A stretch of DNA of 64,000 nt, taken from contig CAJUFK010000002.1 in assembly GCA_910585535.1 (NCBI GenBank), positions 1-64,000 on the forward strand. The letters are read 5' to 3'. This DNA comes from an uncultured Angelakisella sp. Its GTDB lineage: Bacteria > Bacillota > Clostridia > Oscillospirales > Ruminococcaceae. Below are positions 8,137 to 17,032 of this stretch, piece after piece; position 1 is the first letter of the stretch; each line of letters begins with the position of its first letter. The notes beneath the pieces are model-generated. The model was given only the letters and a program-made list of their open reading frames with translations. It was not told the DNA's origin and ran no database searches. The position numbers and the translations under genes are program-made.

Positions 8137-9057
8137 TTATCTGGATGGAACCCTCTTCTCCTCCCGGGTGTTTTCCAGGGAGATGAGAAGGATGGAGAGG
8201 AGCATCAGGCTGTACCCGGCCCAGCCCGCCAGACTGGGGAAGACCCCGTAGATCACAAGGTCCATGCAGGTGTTGGTGATGGGCTCCAGCATATTGAGGA
8301 ACGCGGCGGTGGAAGCCCCCAGCAGGCGGATACCGCCGCAGAGCAGCAGGACGGCGGCCGTCCCCATCAGACTGGAAGAAAGGATGGCGGGCCAGGCGCC
8401 AAGGGGGACGGACAGGGCCAGAAGATCCCCGGCATCAAGGGCGTAGTATCCCAGAAGGAAGGCCAAGCAGATCCCGCCCCCGTAGAAAATCACCAGGAGG
8501 GGGTCCAGGGAGCGAAAGGAGGCCTTGTCCATTGCAATGACATAAACACCGTAGGTTAGGCCCGAAAGCACAGCTAAGACGATTCCCCAAAAACTCCCGC
8601 CTCCGCTGATCGTGGCCAAAAGGACCACGCCGCAAAGGGCGGAGATAAGAGCCGGCCTTTTCAGCCCTTCACACCGTTCCCGGAAAAAGAGACGCATCAT
8701 CACCATGACCAAAACGGGATAGATAAAGTGGCAGATGGTGGCTGTGCCCATCTCCACCAAAAGGTAGGAACTGGAAAGCAGCAGATTGGTGAGGCCGAAA
8801 CCGGCGGTGCCAAAGACGGCCAGCTGGGCCAGCTGCCGGGGGGTCACCTGGAAGGAGATCCTCCGGAGGGCTGTTCCGCCGGCGGCAAGGAGGACCATGA
8901 CCAAAAGGCGGAAGATGGTGAGGGGCAGAACCTCCGCCCCTCGGTCGCTGGCCTCCTTCACAAAGACCGGCACAATCCCAAACAGGATGGATGAGGCCGC
9001 CACCATACCGAAGCCTGCCCCGCCGGAGGCAACAGGCGGACGTTTTACAAAAGACAA
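8137..9057 (-). CDS. EamA/DMT-superfamily transporter
   Basis: This 306-residue protein has ten predicted membrane helices arranged as two EamA repeats, the usual length for the drug/metabolite exporter superfamily. The start is TTG at 9057, one base after the tctA stop, with GGAAAGGAG at the end of tctA as ribosome site. Translation is therefore coupled to tctA. Substrate unknown; export of a catabolic product or exchange with the compound imported by TctABC is inferred. Confidence 0.85.
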   Translation of the reverse strand: MSFVKRPPVASGGAGFGMVAASSILFGIVPVFVKEASDRGAEVLPLTIFRLLVMVLLAAGGTALRRISFQVTPRQLAQLAVFGTAGFGLTNLLLSSSYLLVEMGTATICHFIYPVLVMVMMRLFFRERCEGLKRPALISALCGVVLLATISGGGSFWGIVLAVLSGLTYGVYVIAMDKASFRSLDPLLVIFYGGGICLAFLLGYYALDAGDLLALSVPLGAWPAILSSSLMGTAAVLLLCGGIRLLGASTAAFLNMLEPITNTCMDLVIYGVFPSLAGWAGYSLMLLSILLISLENTREEKRVPSR

Positions 9058-9058
9058 T

Positions 9059-10570
9059 TTAGGCTGTTTTCTCCTTTCCGGCCAGCTTGCGGAGCCCCTT
9101 CAGCAGGGGGCCTCCCGCCAGCATCAGAACGGCTACCAGCAGCAGGGCCATTGCGATGGGGCGGGTAAAGACGCTGGAGACATCCCCCTTAAAGGCCATA
9201 ATGGCGGTGCGGAAGTTCCGTTCCATGGTGGGGCCTAAAACATACCCCAGAACAATGGGGGCAAAGGAGATGCCCAGCTTGTTGAGGAAGTAGCCCGCGG
9301 CACCCATCACCAGCAGGACCCAGATGTCAAAGATCCGGTTGTTGGTGGTGTAGGCTCCGATGATGCACATGACCATGATAACTGGATAGAGGTAGTTCAT
9401 GGGCAGGCTTAAAACCTTAATAAAGCCCCGGATAAAGACGATGTATAGCAGGTACATAAAGACGCAGGCCAGAATATAGCTGACGTAGATGGAGCCCACG
9501 ATCTCGATGTTGTGGGTAAAGAGGAGGGGTCCGGGGGTGACCCCCTGGACGATAAGCCCTGCCATCAGCACGGCGGTAATCATGTCCCCCGGAATGCCCA
9601 GGGTCATCATGGGGATAAGGGCGCCGCCGCAGACGGCGTTGTTGGCGGCCTCCGGGGCCACGATCCCCTCCGGGCAGCCGGTGCCGAACTCCTCCGCCCG
9701 CTTTGAGGTGGCCCGGGCCTGGTTGTAGGCGATAAGGGCCGCTGTGTTCTGTCCCACCCCGGGCATAATGCCGATGCCGGTGCCAATGGCACAGGAGGTG
9801 AGTACCGTCTTCCACAGCCCTTTGAAGGCACCCCTTTTGGGGATCACCGACTGGTGTTCCTCCGTCTTTAGCTGGGTCATCTTGTCCCTTAGGCCGTTTA
9901 CCTGGGCCAGCAGCTCCGCCACCGCAAAGAGTCCCATCATGGTGGGCAGGCTGGAAAGCCCGGTGGCCAGCATATAGTTGCCAAAGGTAAACCTTGGCAG
10001 GTTGGAGAGGGGGTCTTGGCCCACCATGGCCAGGCACATCCCCAGGACGGCCCCCATCAGGCCCTTTATCATGTCGTCGCTGCACAGCTTCACCACCACC
10101 GACATCCCCATGACCCCCAGGGCGAAGTATTCCCAGGTGCCGAACATCAGGCCCACATCCGCCAGGGCCGGGGCCATGATGATGAGACAAACGGCGCTGA
10201 AGATGCCGCCGATAAAGGAAGCGGAGATGCCGTAGCTAAGGGCCCGGTAGGGCTGGCCCTTTCTTGCCATAGGCGCGCCGTCAAAGCAGGTGCAGATGGC
10301 GGCGGCGTTGCCGGGGATGTTCAGCATCACCGAGGCCACCAGTCCCCCGGAAACGCCGCCGACATAGATGCCGATGAGCATTGCCAGCCCCCGGCTGGCC
10401 GACATGGAGAAGGTAAAGGGGAGCATCAGCGTCACCCCCAGGGCCCCGGTGAGACCCGGGATGGCGCCGAAGATCATCCCCCCAAAGGTCCCCAGGACCA
10501 GGTAGAGGATGGACAGGGGATCCCCAAGGATCGTTTGCAGGCCGACAAAAATGCTTTGATAGGTCTCCAA
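9059..10570 (-). CDS. tctA: Tripartite tricarboxylate transporter large permease TctA
   Basis: This 503-residue, 11-12 helix membrane protein is of the TctA family. It shows the conserved early motif GAIPGLTGALGV and the second GIMPGVGQNTAAL copy around residue 255, which are the pseudo-symmetric substrate motifs of the family. With TctB and TctC it forms a secondary transporter for a carboxylate captured by the binding protein. The gene follows tctC after a hairpin at 10604-10636. Confidence 0.95.
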   Translation of the reverse strand: METYQSIFVGLQTILGDPLSILYLVLGTFGGMIFGAIPGLTGALGVTLMLPFTFSMSASRGLAMLIGIYVGGVSGGLVASVMLNIPGNAAAICTCFDGAPMARKGQPYRALSYGISASFIGGIFSAVCLIIMAPALADVGLMFGTWEYFALGVMGMSVVVKLCSDDMIKGLMGAVLGMCLAMVGQDPLSNLPRFTFGNYMLATGLSSLPTMMGLFAVAELLAQVNGLRDKMTQLKTEEHQSVIPKRGAFKGLWKTVLTSCAIGTGIGIMPGVGQNTAALIAYNQARATSKRAEEFGTGCPEGIVAPEAANNAVCGGALIPMMTLGIPGDMITAVLMAGLIVQGVTPGPLLFTHNIEIVGSIYVSYILACVFMYLLYIVFIRGFIKVLSLPMNYLYPVIMVMCIIGAYTTNNRIFDIWVLLVMGAAGYFLNKLGISFAPIVLGYVLGPTMERNFRTAIMAFKGDVSSVFTRPIAMALLLVAVLMLAGGPLLKGLRKLAGKEKTA

Positions 10571-10603
10571 GAGCAGACCCTCCTTTTGGGAAAAGTTTCC
10601 GCC

Positions 10604-10636
10604 GCCGGGTATCCGCAGAAAAGCTGGACACCCGGC
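10604..10636 (-). promoter_or_regulatory. Intercistronic hairpin between tctC and tctA
   Basis: GCCGGGTGTCC and GGATACCCGGC pair across an 11-base loop in the transcript. There is no T-run. It probably protects the 3' end of tctC mRNA, so that the binding protein is made in excess of the permease. Confidence 0.55.
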
Positions 10637-10645
10637 AGCTTTGGC

Positions 10646-11668
10646 TTACTGACCAGCTACCAGTTCTTTGTAAAGAACGGTGTAGTTGTCGTACCAGGTA
10701 TCACCAAAGGCGTGCATTTCCTCATTGGTCATCCAGTAGGGAGCAAGACCCATGTTGTCCAAGACCTTTTGGGTCTCCTCCGCCATCAGGCAGTCGTTCA
10801 GGTCCTTGGTCAGCTTTTCCACAATGGCGGGGTCGGTTTTGGGGTGGGCGTCCCAGCAGCGGGTGAGGCCGGTGGTGATGTCGTACCCCAGCTCCTTCAG
10901 AGTGGGGGCGTCGGGGAAGTACCGGGAGCGTTCCTCACCGGTGACAGCCAGAACCTTCAGCTCCCCGCTGTCCACCGTGGCTTTGGCCCCGGAGACATAG
11001 GCATAATAAACATCGGCGTGGCCGCCCAGAACAGCGGCCCGGGACTCGTTGGCGGCGTTGTAAGGAATGTAATTGAAATCCAGTCCTGTGACCTGAAAGA
11101 TCTGGGCGGAATCCAGGTAGTTTTTCCCCGCAGCCCCTACCGAAGCCCAACCCAGTTCACCAGGGGTGGCTTTTGCTGCGGCGGCCAGTTCCTCAAAGGA
11201 ATTGTAGGGGGAGTCGGCCTTGACGCAGATGATTCCGGCGTCAAAGACAAAGTTCCCCAGGTAGTTCATATCCCGGAAAACCGGCTCGGCCAGAGTGCCG
11301 CAGGCATAAGTGCTGGCCATAACCTCGGGGGAGTGCATCAGCAGGGTGTAGCCGTCGGCGTAGCCCTCGTCGTGGAAGTAATCCAAAGCGGTGGCCTCCG
11401 GCCCGGTGGTGTTTTGGATGACGAAAGTATAGCCCCATTTGCTCATTTCGTTGCCAATGGCCCGGGCGGTAAGGTCATGCTCGCCGCCGGCGGAGAAGGG
11501 AACGATGACGGTAATGGGTTTGCCGCCGGGGTAGTCGATCCCTGCACCGGGGGAGGCTGGGGAAGCGGGGCTCTGGCCCCCATTGGAGGAGGCGCCGGGA
11601 GCGGCGGAACAGCCCGCCGAGACCAGGAGCAGGGCGGCGGTTATCAGCGAAGCAAGAAGTTTCTTCAT
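10646..11668 (-). CDS. tctC: Tripartite tricarboxylate transporter substrate-binding lipoprotein TctC
   Basis: This 340-residue lipoprotein has signal peptide MKKLLASLITAALLLVSAGC with the lipobox Cys at residue 20, then a Ser/Pro/Ala-rich linker and a TctC/Bug-type periplasmic-binding fold (GGKPITVIVPFSAGGEHDLTAR is the typical first strand and carboxylate-binding loop). It is anchored outside the membrane and delivers the carboxylate to TctA/TctB. The ATG at 11668 follows AGGAGATCC. The ligand cannot be read from the sequence. Confidence 0.94.
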   Translation of the reverse strand: MKKLLASLITAALLLVSAGCSAAPGASSNGGQSPASPASPGAGIDYPGGKPITVIVPFSAGGEHDLTARAIGNEMSKWGYTFVIQNTTGPEATALDYFHDEGYADGYTLLMHSPEVMASTYACGTLAEPVFRDMNYLGNFVFDAGIICVKADSPYNSFEELAAAAKATPGELGWASVGAAGKNYLDSAQIFQVTGLDFNYIPYNAANESRAAVLGGHADVYYAYVSGAKATVDSGELKVLAVTGEERSRYFPDAPTLKELGYDITTGLTRCWDAHPKTDPAIVEKLTKDLNDCLMAEETQKVLDNMGLAPYWMTNEEMHAFGDTWYDNYTVLYKELVAGQ

Positions 11669-11685
11669 GGGGGATCTCCTTTCAA

Positions 11686-12189
11686 TTACAAGGTCAGATT
11701 GATGAGGCGTCCGGCGGGAAGGCTGGCGGAAAGGGCGACGGTGAAGCTGTAGTAGATGGCCAGTGTCACCACAACGGACAGAACCAGCCAGAGGAGGGCC
11801 TTTCGGGTCAGCTTCTTTTTGTCCTTTTCCGGTCCCTCCTTGATGGTGCTGTAAACGGCAAAGAGAACGAACAAGAAGAGTCCGGTATCCAGCACAAAGC
11901 CGATCTGCCGGAGCAGAAAGACGTAGACGCAAAGCCAAAGGGTGGTAAAAACGGTGATCTTGGTAAAGATTGGCACAGCCTCATCCTGGGGCTTGTTTCG
12001 CAGGGTGCGGAGGAACAGAAGGACGCTGAGGAGCATCAGGCAGCTGAGCCAAAGGATGAGGTAGGTGTCCGCCCGGGCCAGGGTGTACTTCATCACCCGG
12101 TCTTTCAGCGCAATGCCGTAAAGGATATTCCCTGCGCTGACCAGGAACATCCCAATGGAAAGGTACAGGTCCCTTTTCCACTGCTTCAT
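11686..12189 (-). CDS. tctB: Tripartite tricarboxylate transporter small subunit TctB
   Basis: This 167-residue protein has four hydrophobic helices (about residues 10-30, 42-62, 85-115, 140-165), the size and layout of TctB. The ATG at 12189 follows GGAGGGGAG, and a longer reading frame has no ribosome site. It is 17 bp upstream of tctC in the same operon. Confidence 0.88.
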   Translation of the reverse strand: MKQWKRDLYLSIGMFLVSAGNILYGIALKDRVMKYTLARADTYLILWLSCLMLLSVLLFLRTLRNKPQDEAVPIFTKITVFTTLWLCVYVFLLRQIGFVLDTGLFLFVLFAVYSTIKEGPEKDKKKLTRKALLWLVLSVVVTLAIYYSFTVALSASLPAGRLINLTL

Positions 12190-12227
12190 GGTAACTCCCC
12201 TCCTTGTTTTTGGGATACGCCCCGGGG

Positions 12228-13034
12228 TCAGTGGCCGTTCTTTGTATATGCCGCGATCTCCTCCCCGGTGGCGATCCAGATATTTTTCCGCCCCAGCCGT
12301 TCCAGAACCTTTTCCACCATGAACATCCGTCCGGGGGAGCCCACCGTCTGGGGGGTGAAGGAGATGACGTAACAGTGTCCCATATCGCAGCTGGCCTCCA
12401 GCTCCCACAGCCAGTTGTTCAAAACGTCGTCGTAGACGGCGATCCGGGATCCCCCGGCGGGGAAGATGCCCCCCCAGGCGAGGTACGGAAAATCGGTCAG
12501 CTCCCAACGCATGGGGATCTCCACCAGGCCGTCCTCCCGGAGGTAGGGAAGGTCGTGGTCGAACATGGAGTTGTCGTAGAGGAATCCCTCCTCCCGGACG
12601 ATGGACAAGGTCTCTTTGGTGCAGTCCCCCTCCGGCAGGCGGAACCCCACCGGGGCCTTGCCCGTCAGTTTGCGGATGGCCTCGGCACCCCGTCGGAGGG
12701 CCTCGGCCTGCTCCTGGGGCGTCATTCGGGAAAAGTTCTCATGGCGGTAGCCGTGGAGGGCGATCTCGTGTCCCGCCTCCGCCGCCCTTTTGACCACAGG
12801 GGCGTAGCGTTCCGCCACAATGCCGGGGACAAAGAAGGTGGCCCGGACCCCGTGGTCCTCCAAAGCGGACAGGAGGTTGTCCACTCCGCGCTTAGGGCCG
12901 TACTCCCCCATGGAGCGGTGTTTTGGCGTGTCGTACAGCCGGTCCATCCCCAGCCAGATGTACTCTGCGTCCAGGGTGATGGCCACCATGGCGGCGGATT
13001 GCCGGCCGTTGGGCCAGCTCATTCCCTCGTTCAT
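12228..13034 (-). CDS. Polysaccharide-deacetylase-family (CE4/PuuE-like) hydrolase, copy 1
   Basis: This 268-residue cytosolic protein with a NodB-type fold keeps the family motifs ITLDAEY (motif 1), HEIALHGYRHENF (zinc HxxxxH-like motif 2) and GFRLPEGD (motif 3). No signal peptide is present. With its neighbour and the TctABC genes it more likely deacylates or hydrolyses an imported small amide than a wall polymer. The start ATG overlaps the stop of the upstream paralogue as ATGA, so the two are translationally coupled. Confidence 0.85.
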   Translation of the reverse strand: MNEGMSWPNGRQSAAMVAITLDAEYIWLGMDRLYDTPKHRSMGEYGPKRGVDNLLSALEDHGVRATFFVPGIVAERYAPVVKRAAEAGHEIALHGYRHENFSRMTPQEQAEALRRGAEAIRKLTGKAPVGFRLPEGDCTKETLSIVREEGFLYDNSMFDHDLPYLREDGLVEIPMRWELTDFPYLAWGGIFPAGGSRIAVYDDVLNNWLWELEASCDMGHCYVISFTPQTVGSPGRMFMVEKVLERLGRKNIWIATGEEIAAYTKNGH

Positions 13035-13888
13035 CCTTCCGTCCCCCCTTTCCCGTCCTGCTCCCGCCACCAGGCGGCGATTTCCCGGCCGGTGGCGAAC
13101 CACACGTCCGGCTTTTCCTTCATGTAGTCGATGACTTCCTCCAGCAGCTGGGCCCGGCCGGGGATACCGATGATCTGGGGGTGGAGCATCCAGGACATAC
13201 AGCCCCCCATGGCGTAATAGCCGTCGAACTCGTGTTTCCAGTTGGACAAAATCCCCTGGTAGCTGGAGATCCGGTCCTGGCCCCTGGGCTGGGGAGGATC
13301 GTAACTGTAGACAAAGGCGGGGTAGTCGTCCAGTTCCCACCGGGCGGGGATCTCGATAAAGCCGGTGGGACCCTGGCCGAAATCCCAGCGGTAGGGGCGG
13401 TCGTCCCCCCGCATGGAGCTGGAATACTCAAATCCCAACTGCTGGTGCCAGATCTGGGGGGCGTCTGCCTGGAAATCGCAGGAGGTGGCGACGTACCCCA
13501 CCGCCGGTTTCCCGATGAGACGCTGGAATACCTCCTGGGAACGCTCCACCACCTGGATCCACTCCTGGGTGGTCCGGTCGGTGTACATCCCAACTTCGTG
13601 GTCGTAGCCGTGAAAGCCTACCTCGTGCCCCAAGGCGTCGATCTTTTTTACCATGTCCGGATAGCGTTCCGCGATCTGGCCGGGGACGAAGTAGGAACAG
13701 GGGATCCTCTTTTTTTCTGCCAGGTCCAGCAGGCGGTCCACCGCCCGGGTGGGGCCGTACCGGCCGTAGGAAATCCGGCGGGGGGATTCGGCGCCTGGGC
13801 GGTTGTAAAGGGACTCCCCGTCCACGTGAATGGTAAACAGGACTGCACATTTTGCGCCGTTTGGCCAACGAATCTGTTCTCGTTTCAA
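13031..13888 (-). CDS. Polysaccharide-deacetylase-family (CE4/PuuE-like) hydrolase, copy 2
   Basis: This 285-residue paralogue of the preceding entry is the first gene of the leftward tct operon. Visible motifs are FTIHVDGE (the aspartate of motif 1), HEVGFHGYDHE (motif 2) and VGYVATSCD (motif 3). PuuE allantoinases and related amidohydrolases share this signal-peptide-less form. Two copies in tandem may form a heteromer. Divergent from the LysR gene at 14188, which is its probable regulator. Confidence 0.85.
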   Translation of the reverse strand: MKREQIRWPNGAKCAVLFTIHVDGESLYNRPGAESPRRISYGRYGPTRAVDRLLDLAEKKRIPCSYFVPGQIAERYPDMVKKIDALGHEVGFHGYDHEVGMYTDRTTQEWIQVVERSQEVFQRLIGKPAVGYVATSCDFQADAPQIWHQQLGFEYSSSMRGDDRPYRWDFGQGPTGFIEIPARWELDDYPAFVYSYDPPQPRGQDRISSYQGILSNWKHEFDGYYAMGGCMSWMLHPQIIGIPGRAQLLEEVIDYMKEKPDVWFATGREIAAWWREQDGKGGTEG

Positions 13889-14024
13889 CTCTACTTTCTC
13901 CTAAAAACTTAGTAGCCTTCGGTACCGAAATTTTTTGTGAACCGGCACCCCAACGGGCGGCCAGGTCCTTAAGAAAAGTGTAGCACGCTTCCGGGCCCCC
14001 GTCCAATGCCAAAAGGCAGATAAG

Positions 14025-14048
14025 AGTTATACCAAAAATTTCATAACT
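14025..14048. promoter_or_regulatory. Dyad in divergent gap, probable LysR operator
   Basis: AGTTAT, 12 bases and ATAACT make a perfect half-site dyad in the roughly 300-bp gap between the tct operon (leftward) and the second LysR gene (rightward). The rest of the gap shows only AT-rich promoter-like sequence, with TATAAT near 14147 close to the LysR start. Confidence 0.45.
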
Positions 14049-14187
14049 TTTTATCGATCCATACAAGAAGCCCTTCGGTTCTTGTGCATCCATCTAAAAA
14101 TCCCGAAAGGGCCGGATATTCCGCGCAAAAGAAACCCTTGTTTGATATAATAAGAGACAGATTTTACCTGCCGCGGAGGAAAAAGAA

Positions 14188-15204
14188 ATGATCTACTCCA
14201 AATACGAGTATGTAGCAAAGGTTGCGGAACTGCGAAGCGTATCAAAGGCGGCCCAGGCGCTGTACATCTCCCAGCCGGCCCTGACCCGAATCATCAGCAA
14301 CATTGAAAAGGACCTTGGGATCAAGCTGTTCAACCGGTCGGTGATTCCCCTGACACTAACCTACGCCGGGGAGCGTTTCCTGGAGGAATCCCGCCGGGTC
14401 CTGAACATCGACAAGATGCTTCACAAGGAGATGCAGGAGATCGCGGAGCAAAAACGGGGGCATCTTTTTATCGGCGCAGATTACGCCGCCAGCGCCCTGT
14501 GGCTCCCCCATATCCTTCCCGTTTTCCACAAGGAATACCCGGGGATTAACATCAACCTTTGCCCTCAGGTCTCCTCCATGTTTGAGGATGAGCTGCTAAA
14601 GGGGAACATCGACATGGCCTTTACCACCATGCCCCTGGCGAGCAGCGAGCTGAATTATCAGTTTCTCTCCTCGGTCCGGATCATTCTGTTCATCCCCCAG
14701 GGCCACCCCCTTTTGAAAAAGTATGACCTGGAGGGAAACTCCCTGGAAAATCCCCTCCAGCTTCCCTCCACCGAGCTGAATGGCCAGGATTTTGTGGTCC
14801 TCAAGCCCAACTCCGGCCTGGCCAAAGTGACCAACAGCCTGCTGAGCATCTTCAACATCCACCCGTCCCATGTTCTCACCGCCCCCAACATCGTGGCTGG
14901 GTACCGCCTGGCCGCCTCCGGTCTGGGGATCATCTTTGCAACCCCTTACGCCACCCGGTACACCCTGCCGGGGATGGTTCCCGTCATCGCGGAGCTGCAA
15001 GATGAGCGGATCCTCTCCCACAATATCCTGGCCTTCCGCAAGGACCGGGTCCTTTCCACTGCAGAAAACCGCTTTGTGGAAATTTCCCGGGAAAAGATAC
15101 ACAACCAGCCCCTGCTGATGCCCCTGACTTTCCAGCAGTGGGAGGAACTGAAATGTTCCACCCCGGAAACGATGAGGGAATTTGAATACTACCCCTTTAA
15201 CTGA
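14188..15204 (+). CDS. LysR-family transcriptional regulator
   Basis: This 338-residue regulator has an N-terminal winged HTH (residues about 5-60, including SVSKAAQALYISQPALTRI) and a C-terminal periplasmic-binding-like effector domain. It has GCGGAGG upstream of the ATG. It diverges from the TctABC/deacetylase operon, which by family habit is its target, presumably sensing the imported carboxylate or a breakdown product. Confidence 0.92.
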   Translation: MIYSKYEYVAKVAELRSVSKAAQALYISQPALTRIISNIEKDLGIKLFNRSVIPLTLTYAGERFLEESRRVLNIDKMLHKEMQEIAEQKRGHLFIGADYAASALWLPHILPVFHKEYPGININLCPQVSSMFEDELLKGNIDMAFTTMPLASSELNYQFLSSVRIILFIPQGHPLLKKYDLEGNSLENPLQLPSTELNGQDFVVLKPNSGLAKVTNSLLSIFNIHPSHVLTAPNIVAGYRLAASGLGIIFATPYATRYTLPGMVPVIAELQDERILSHNILAFRKDRVLSTAENRFVEISREKIHNQPLLMPLTFQQWEELKCSTPETMREFEYYPFN

Positions 15205-15263
15205 CCCAAAAAGAAAAGGCCCCGCTTTTCCCCGAAACGGGGAAAACAGGACCGGCAGCGTTA

Positions 15264-15292
15264 TTGACATTCTCCGGAAAATGGATTACTCT
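15264..15292 (+). promoter_or_regulatory. Sigma-A promoter of luxS
   Basis: TTGACA and TACTCT are separated by 17 bp, with the start of transcription expected near 15299 and the luxS ATG at 15329. A small hairpin TTTTCCCCG/CGGGGAAAA at about 15226-15246 probably ends the LysR transcript. Confidence 0.65.
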
Positions 15293-15328
15293 TTTGGTAA
15301 CGACAAAACAAAGGAGCGTGCTTGTTTT

Positions 15329-15805
15329 ATGGAAAAGATCGCCAGCTTTACCATCGACCATCTCCGGCTGCTGCCGGGGCTGTATGTCTCCCGCCGGGAC
15401 CGGGTGGGGGCGGAGGTGGTCACCACCTTTGACCTTCGGATGACCCGGCCCAACGAAGAACCGGTGATGAACACCGCCGAGGTCCACACCATCGAGCATC
15501 TGGGGGCGACCTTTCTGCGGAACCATCCGGTCTGGGGGGGAAGGACCATCTACTTCGGGCCTATGGGCTGCCGCACCGGCTTCTATCTCCTTTTGGCCGG
15601 GGAGCTGGAGTCCCGGGAGATCCTTCCCCTGGTCACCGAGATGTACCGCTTTATCCGGGACTTCCGGGGAGAGGTCCCTGGGGCCTCCCCCAAGGACTGC
15701 GGCAACTACCTGGACATGAATCTGAAGATGGCAAATCTTCTGGCGGAAAAGTATCTGAAGGTTCTGGAGGGGATCACCCCCGACCGGCTGGTCTATCCCG
15801 CCTGA
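15329..15805 (+). CDS. luxS: S-ribosylhomocysteine lyase LuxS
   Basis: This 158-residue enzyme splits S-ribosylhomocysteine into homocysteine and DPD, the precursor of autoinducer AI-2, in the activated methyl cycle. The metal site is complete: H53 and H57 in HTIEH, and C124 in KDCGNY. The catalytic Cys is C81 in MGCRTGFY. The length is typical. The ATG at 15329 follows AAAGGAG; longer frames have no ribosome site. It stands alone, converging with the TraX-like gene. Confidence 0.97.
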   Translation: MEKIASFTIDHLRLLPGLYVSRRDRVGAEVVTTFDLRMTRPNEEPVMNTAEVHTIEHLGATFLRNHPVWGGRTIYFGPMGCRTGFYLLLAGELESREILPLVTEMYRFIRDFRGEVPGASPKDCGNYLDMNLKMANLLAEKYLKVLEGITPDRLVYPA

Positions 15806-15815
15806 CCGGTTCCAA

Positions 15816-16568
15816 TCATCCCCGGGCCATCAGCCGCTGCAAAAGGACCAAAACCGCCATATGTACCGGATAGAAGGCATAGCAGGCGGTGCGGATGGCC
15901 GGGGAAGACCTCCCCGGCTTGCCGCTGCAAAGCCAGATGGGCAGCAGGGCCAGAAGGGCCAGCCCCTGCTGGGGGATCTCCAGGGTATGGCCCAAAAGGT
16001 CCAGGGAGTAGATCATGCCCCCCATCATCCCCACATTGATGACCCACAGGCCCGCCAGCTGAAAGATCCAGGGGTGGGGCAGCCTGTCCGCCAGCCAGAA
16101 CACCAGAACAGTCAAAACACCGTAGCCGTAATAGTCCACCATGGTCATCATCCCCAGGAGGTACCCGGCGGCGAAGGTCACCGGGACGAGGAGGAAAAAG
16201 AGGATCCGGGAGCGTTTTTCGGCCCGGTCCAGCAGGGAGAGAAGGAGCAGAGCCAGGCAGAAGGTAAAGAGGACATTTTGGTGGAAGGGGTAAAAGGCGG
16301 CGCCGCCGTACATCAGGTTAAAGGGGATCTCGGAGATCAGGGCCCAAAGGAAGAGACGGCCCAGGTACTTCTTTACGCTTCTGGTATGGACAAAGCCCTG
16401 GGCGATCTGGAAGGCAAAGATGGGAAAGGCCAGCCTGCCCACTGCGGTAAGCCAGCCGTTTCCGGGGATGACGGTAGCCCACAGGTGGTCGCAGAGCATC
16501 AGGGCCATAGCCAGAAATTTCAGAGTCAGGGAGTTCAGGCGCTTCTGCATCATCAGGCGGTCCCCCAT
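15816..16568 (-). CDS. TraX-family membrane protein
   Basis: This 250-residue membrane protein has about eight helices and TraX-family features: LKFLAMALMLCDH near the start, GRLAFPIFAFQIAQGF, and a C-terminal YAFYPVHMAVL. TraX of F plasmid acetylates pilin, but chromosomal Firmicute homologues are common and not tied to conjugation. It lies outside the mobile element. Internal ATGs at residues 6 and 7 are alternative starts. Confidence 0.88.
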   Translation of the reverse strand: MGDRLMMQKRLNSLTLKFLAMALMLCDHLWATVIPGNGWLTAVGRLAFPIFAFQIAQGFVHTRSVKKYLGRLFLWALISEIPFNLMYGGAAFYPFHQNVLFTFCLALLLLSLLDRAEKRSRILFFLLVPVTFAAGYLLGMMTMVDYYGYGVLTVLVFWLADRLPHPWIFQLAGLWVINVGMMGGMIYSLDLLGHTLEIPQQGLALLALLPIWLCSGKPGRSSPAIRTACYAFYPVHMAVLVLLQRLMARG

Positions 16569-16575
16569 AAAGCCG

Positions 16576-16855
16576 GCGGTGACAATCGCCGGTCTTGTTC
16601 GTTTCTATACTTTTAGAAGTTGTACCATTAGCCGAAGTACGGAGATTGGCGAGACCTCAAAAACGCCGGCATCCTTGGTGGCTTTCAAGTTTTTGCGGCA
16701 AAGACAGGCGGAAAAGCGGTGACAATCGCCGGTCTTGTTCGTTTCTATACTTTTAGAAGTTGTACCATTAGCCGAAGTACGGAGATTGGCGAGACCTCAA
16801 AAACGCCGGCATCCTTGGTGGCTTTCAAGTTTTTGCGGCAAAGACAGGCGGAAAA
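16576..16855. repeat. Perfect tandem duplication of a 140-bp unit
   Basis: The unit at 16576-16715 is repeated without a visible change at 16716-16855. Each unit ends in a hairpin-prone stretch (AAAAACGCCGGC ... AAGTTTTTGCGG ... AGGCGGAAAA) that aligns with the middle of the repeat at 17763-17926. It begins inside the spacer just upstream of the TraX-like start. No coding content is supported. Confidence 0.92.
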
Positions 16856-16970
16856 TTTGTCGCCCAGATGGGTACGGCTTCTTAATTATACCATAAAAAA
16901 GACCCAAGGAAAAGACTGGTATTTCCTTGCAGCCGATGTTATGCTTGCCTCTGGACCGCCAGATTACCGT

Positions 16971-16999
16971 TTGCCTTTTTCGGCAAAATATGCTAGAAT
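16971..16999 (+). promoter_or_regulatory. Sigma-A promoter of the YczE-like gene
   Basis: TTGCCT and TAGAAT are separated by 17 bp and end 33 bp before the ATG at 17033, with AGCGGAAAGGAC as ribosome site. Confidence 0.6.
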
Positions 17000-17032
17000 G
17001 GTTTTTTAAGATAGCGGAAAGGACAGGACACC

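Noticed and set aside
10016..11752. Long plus-strand open frame opposite tctA and tctC
   Set aside because: Shadow frame; the minus strand encodes well-recognised TctA and TctC.
15816..16568. TraX as evidence that the ICE extends to the left of the tRNA
   Set aside because: TraX-like genes are common on Firmicute chromosomes, and no other transfer gene lies to the left of the tRNA.
16719..17009. Short open frames within the 140-bp tandem repeat
   Set aside because: They arise from repeat copying, have no ribosome site and resemble nothing.
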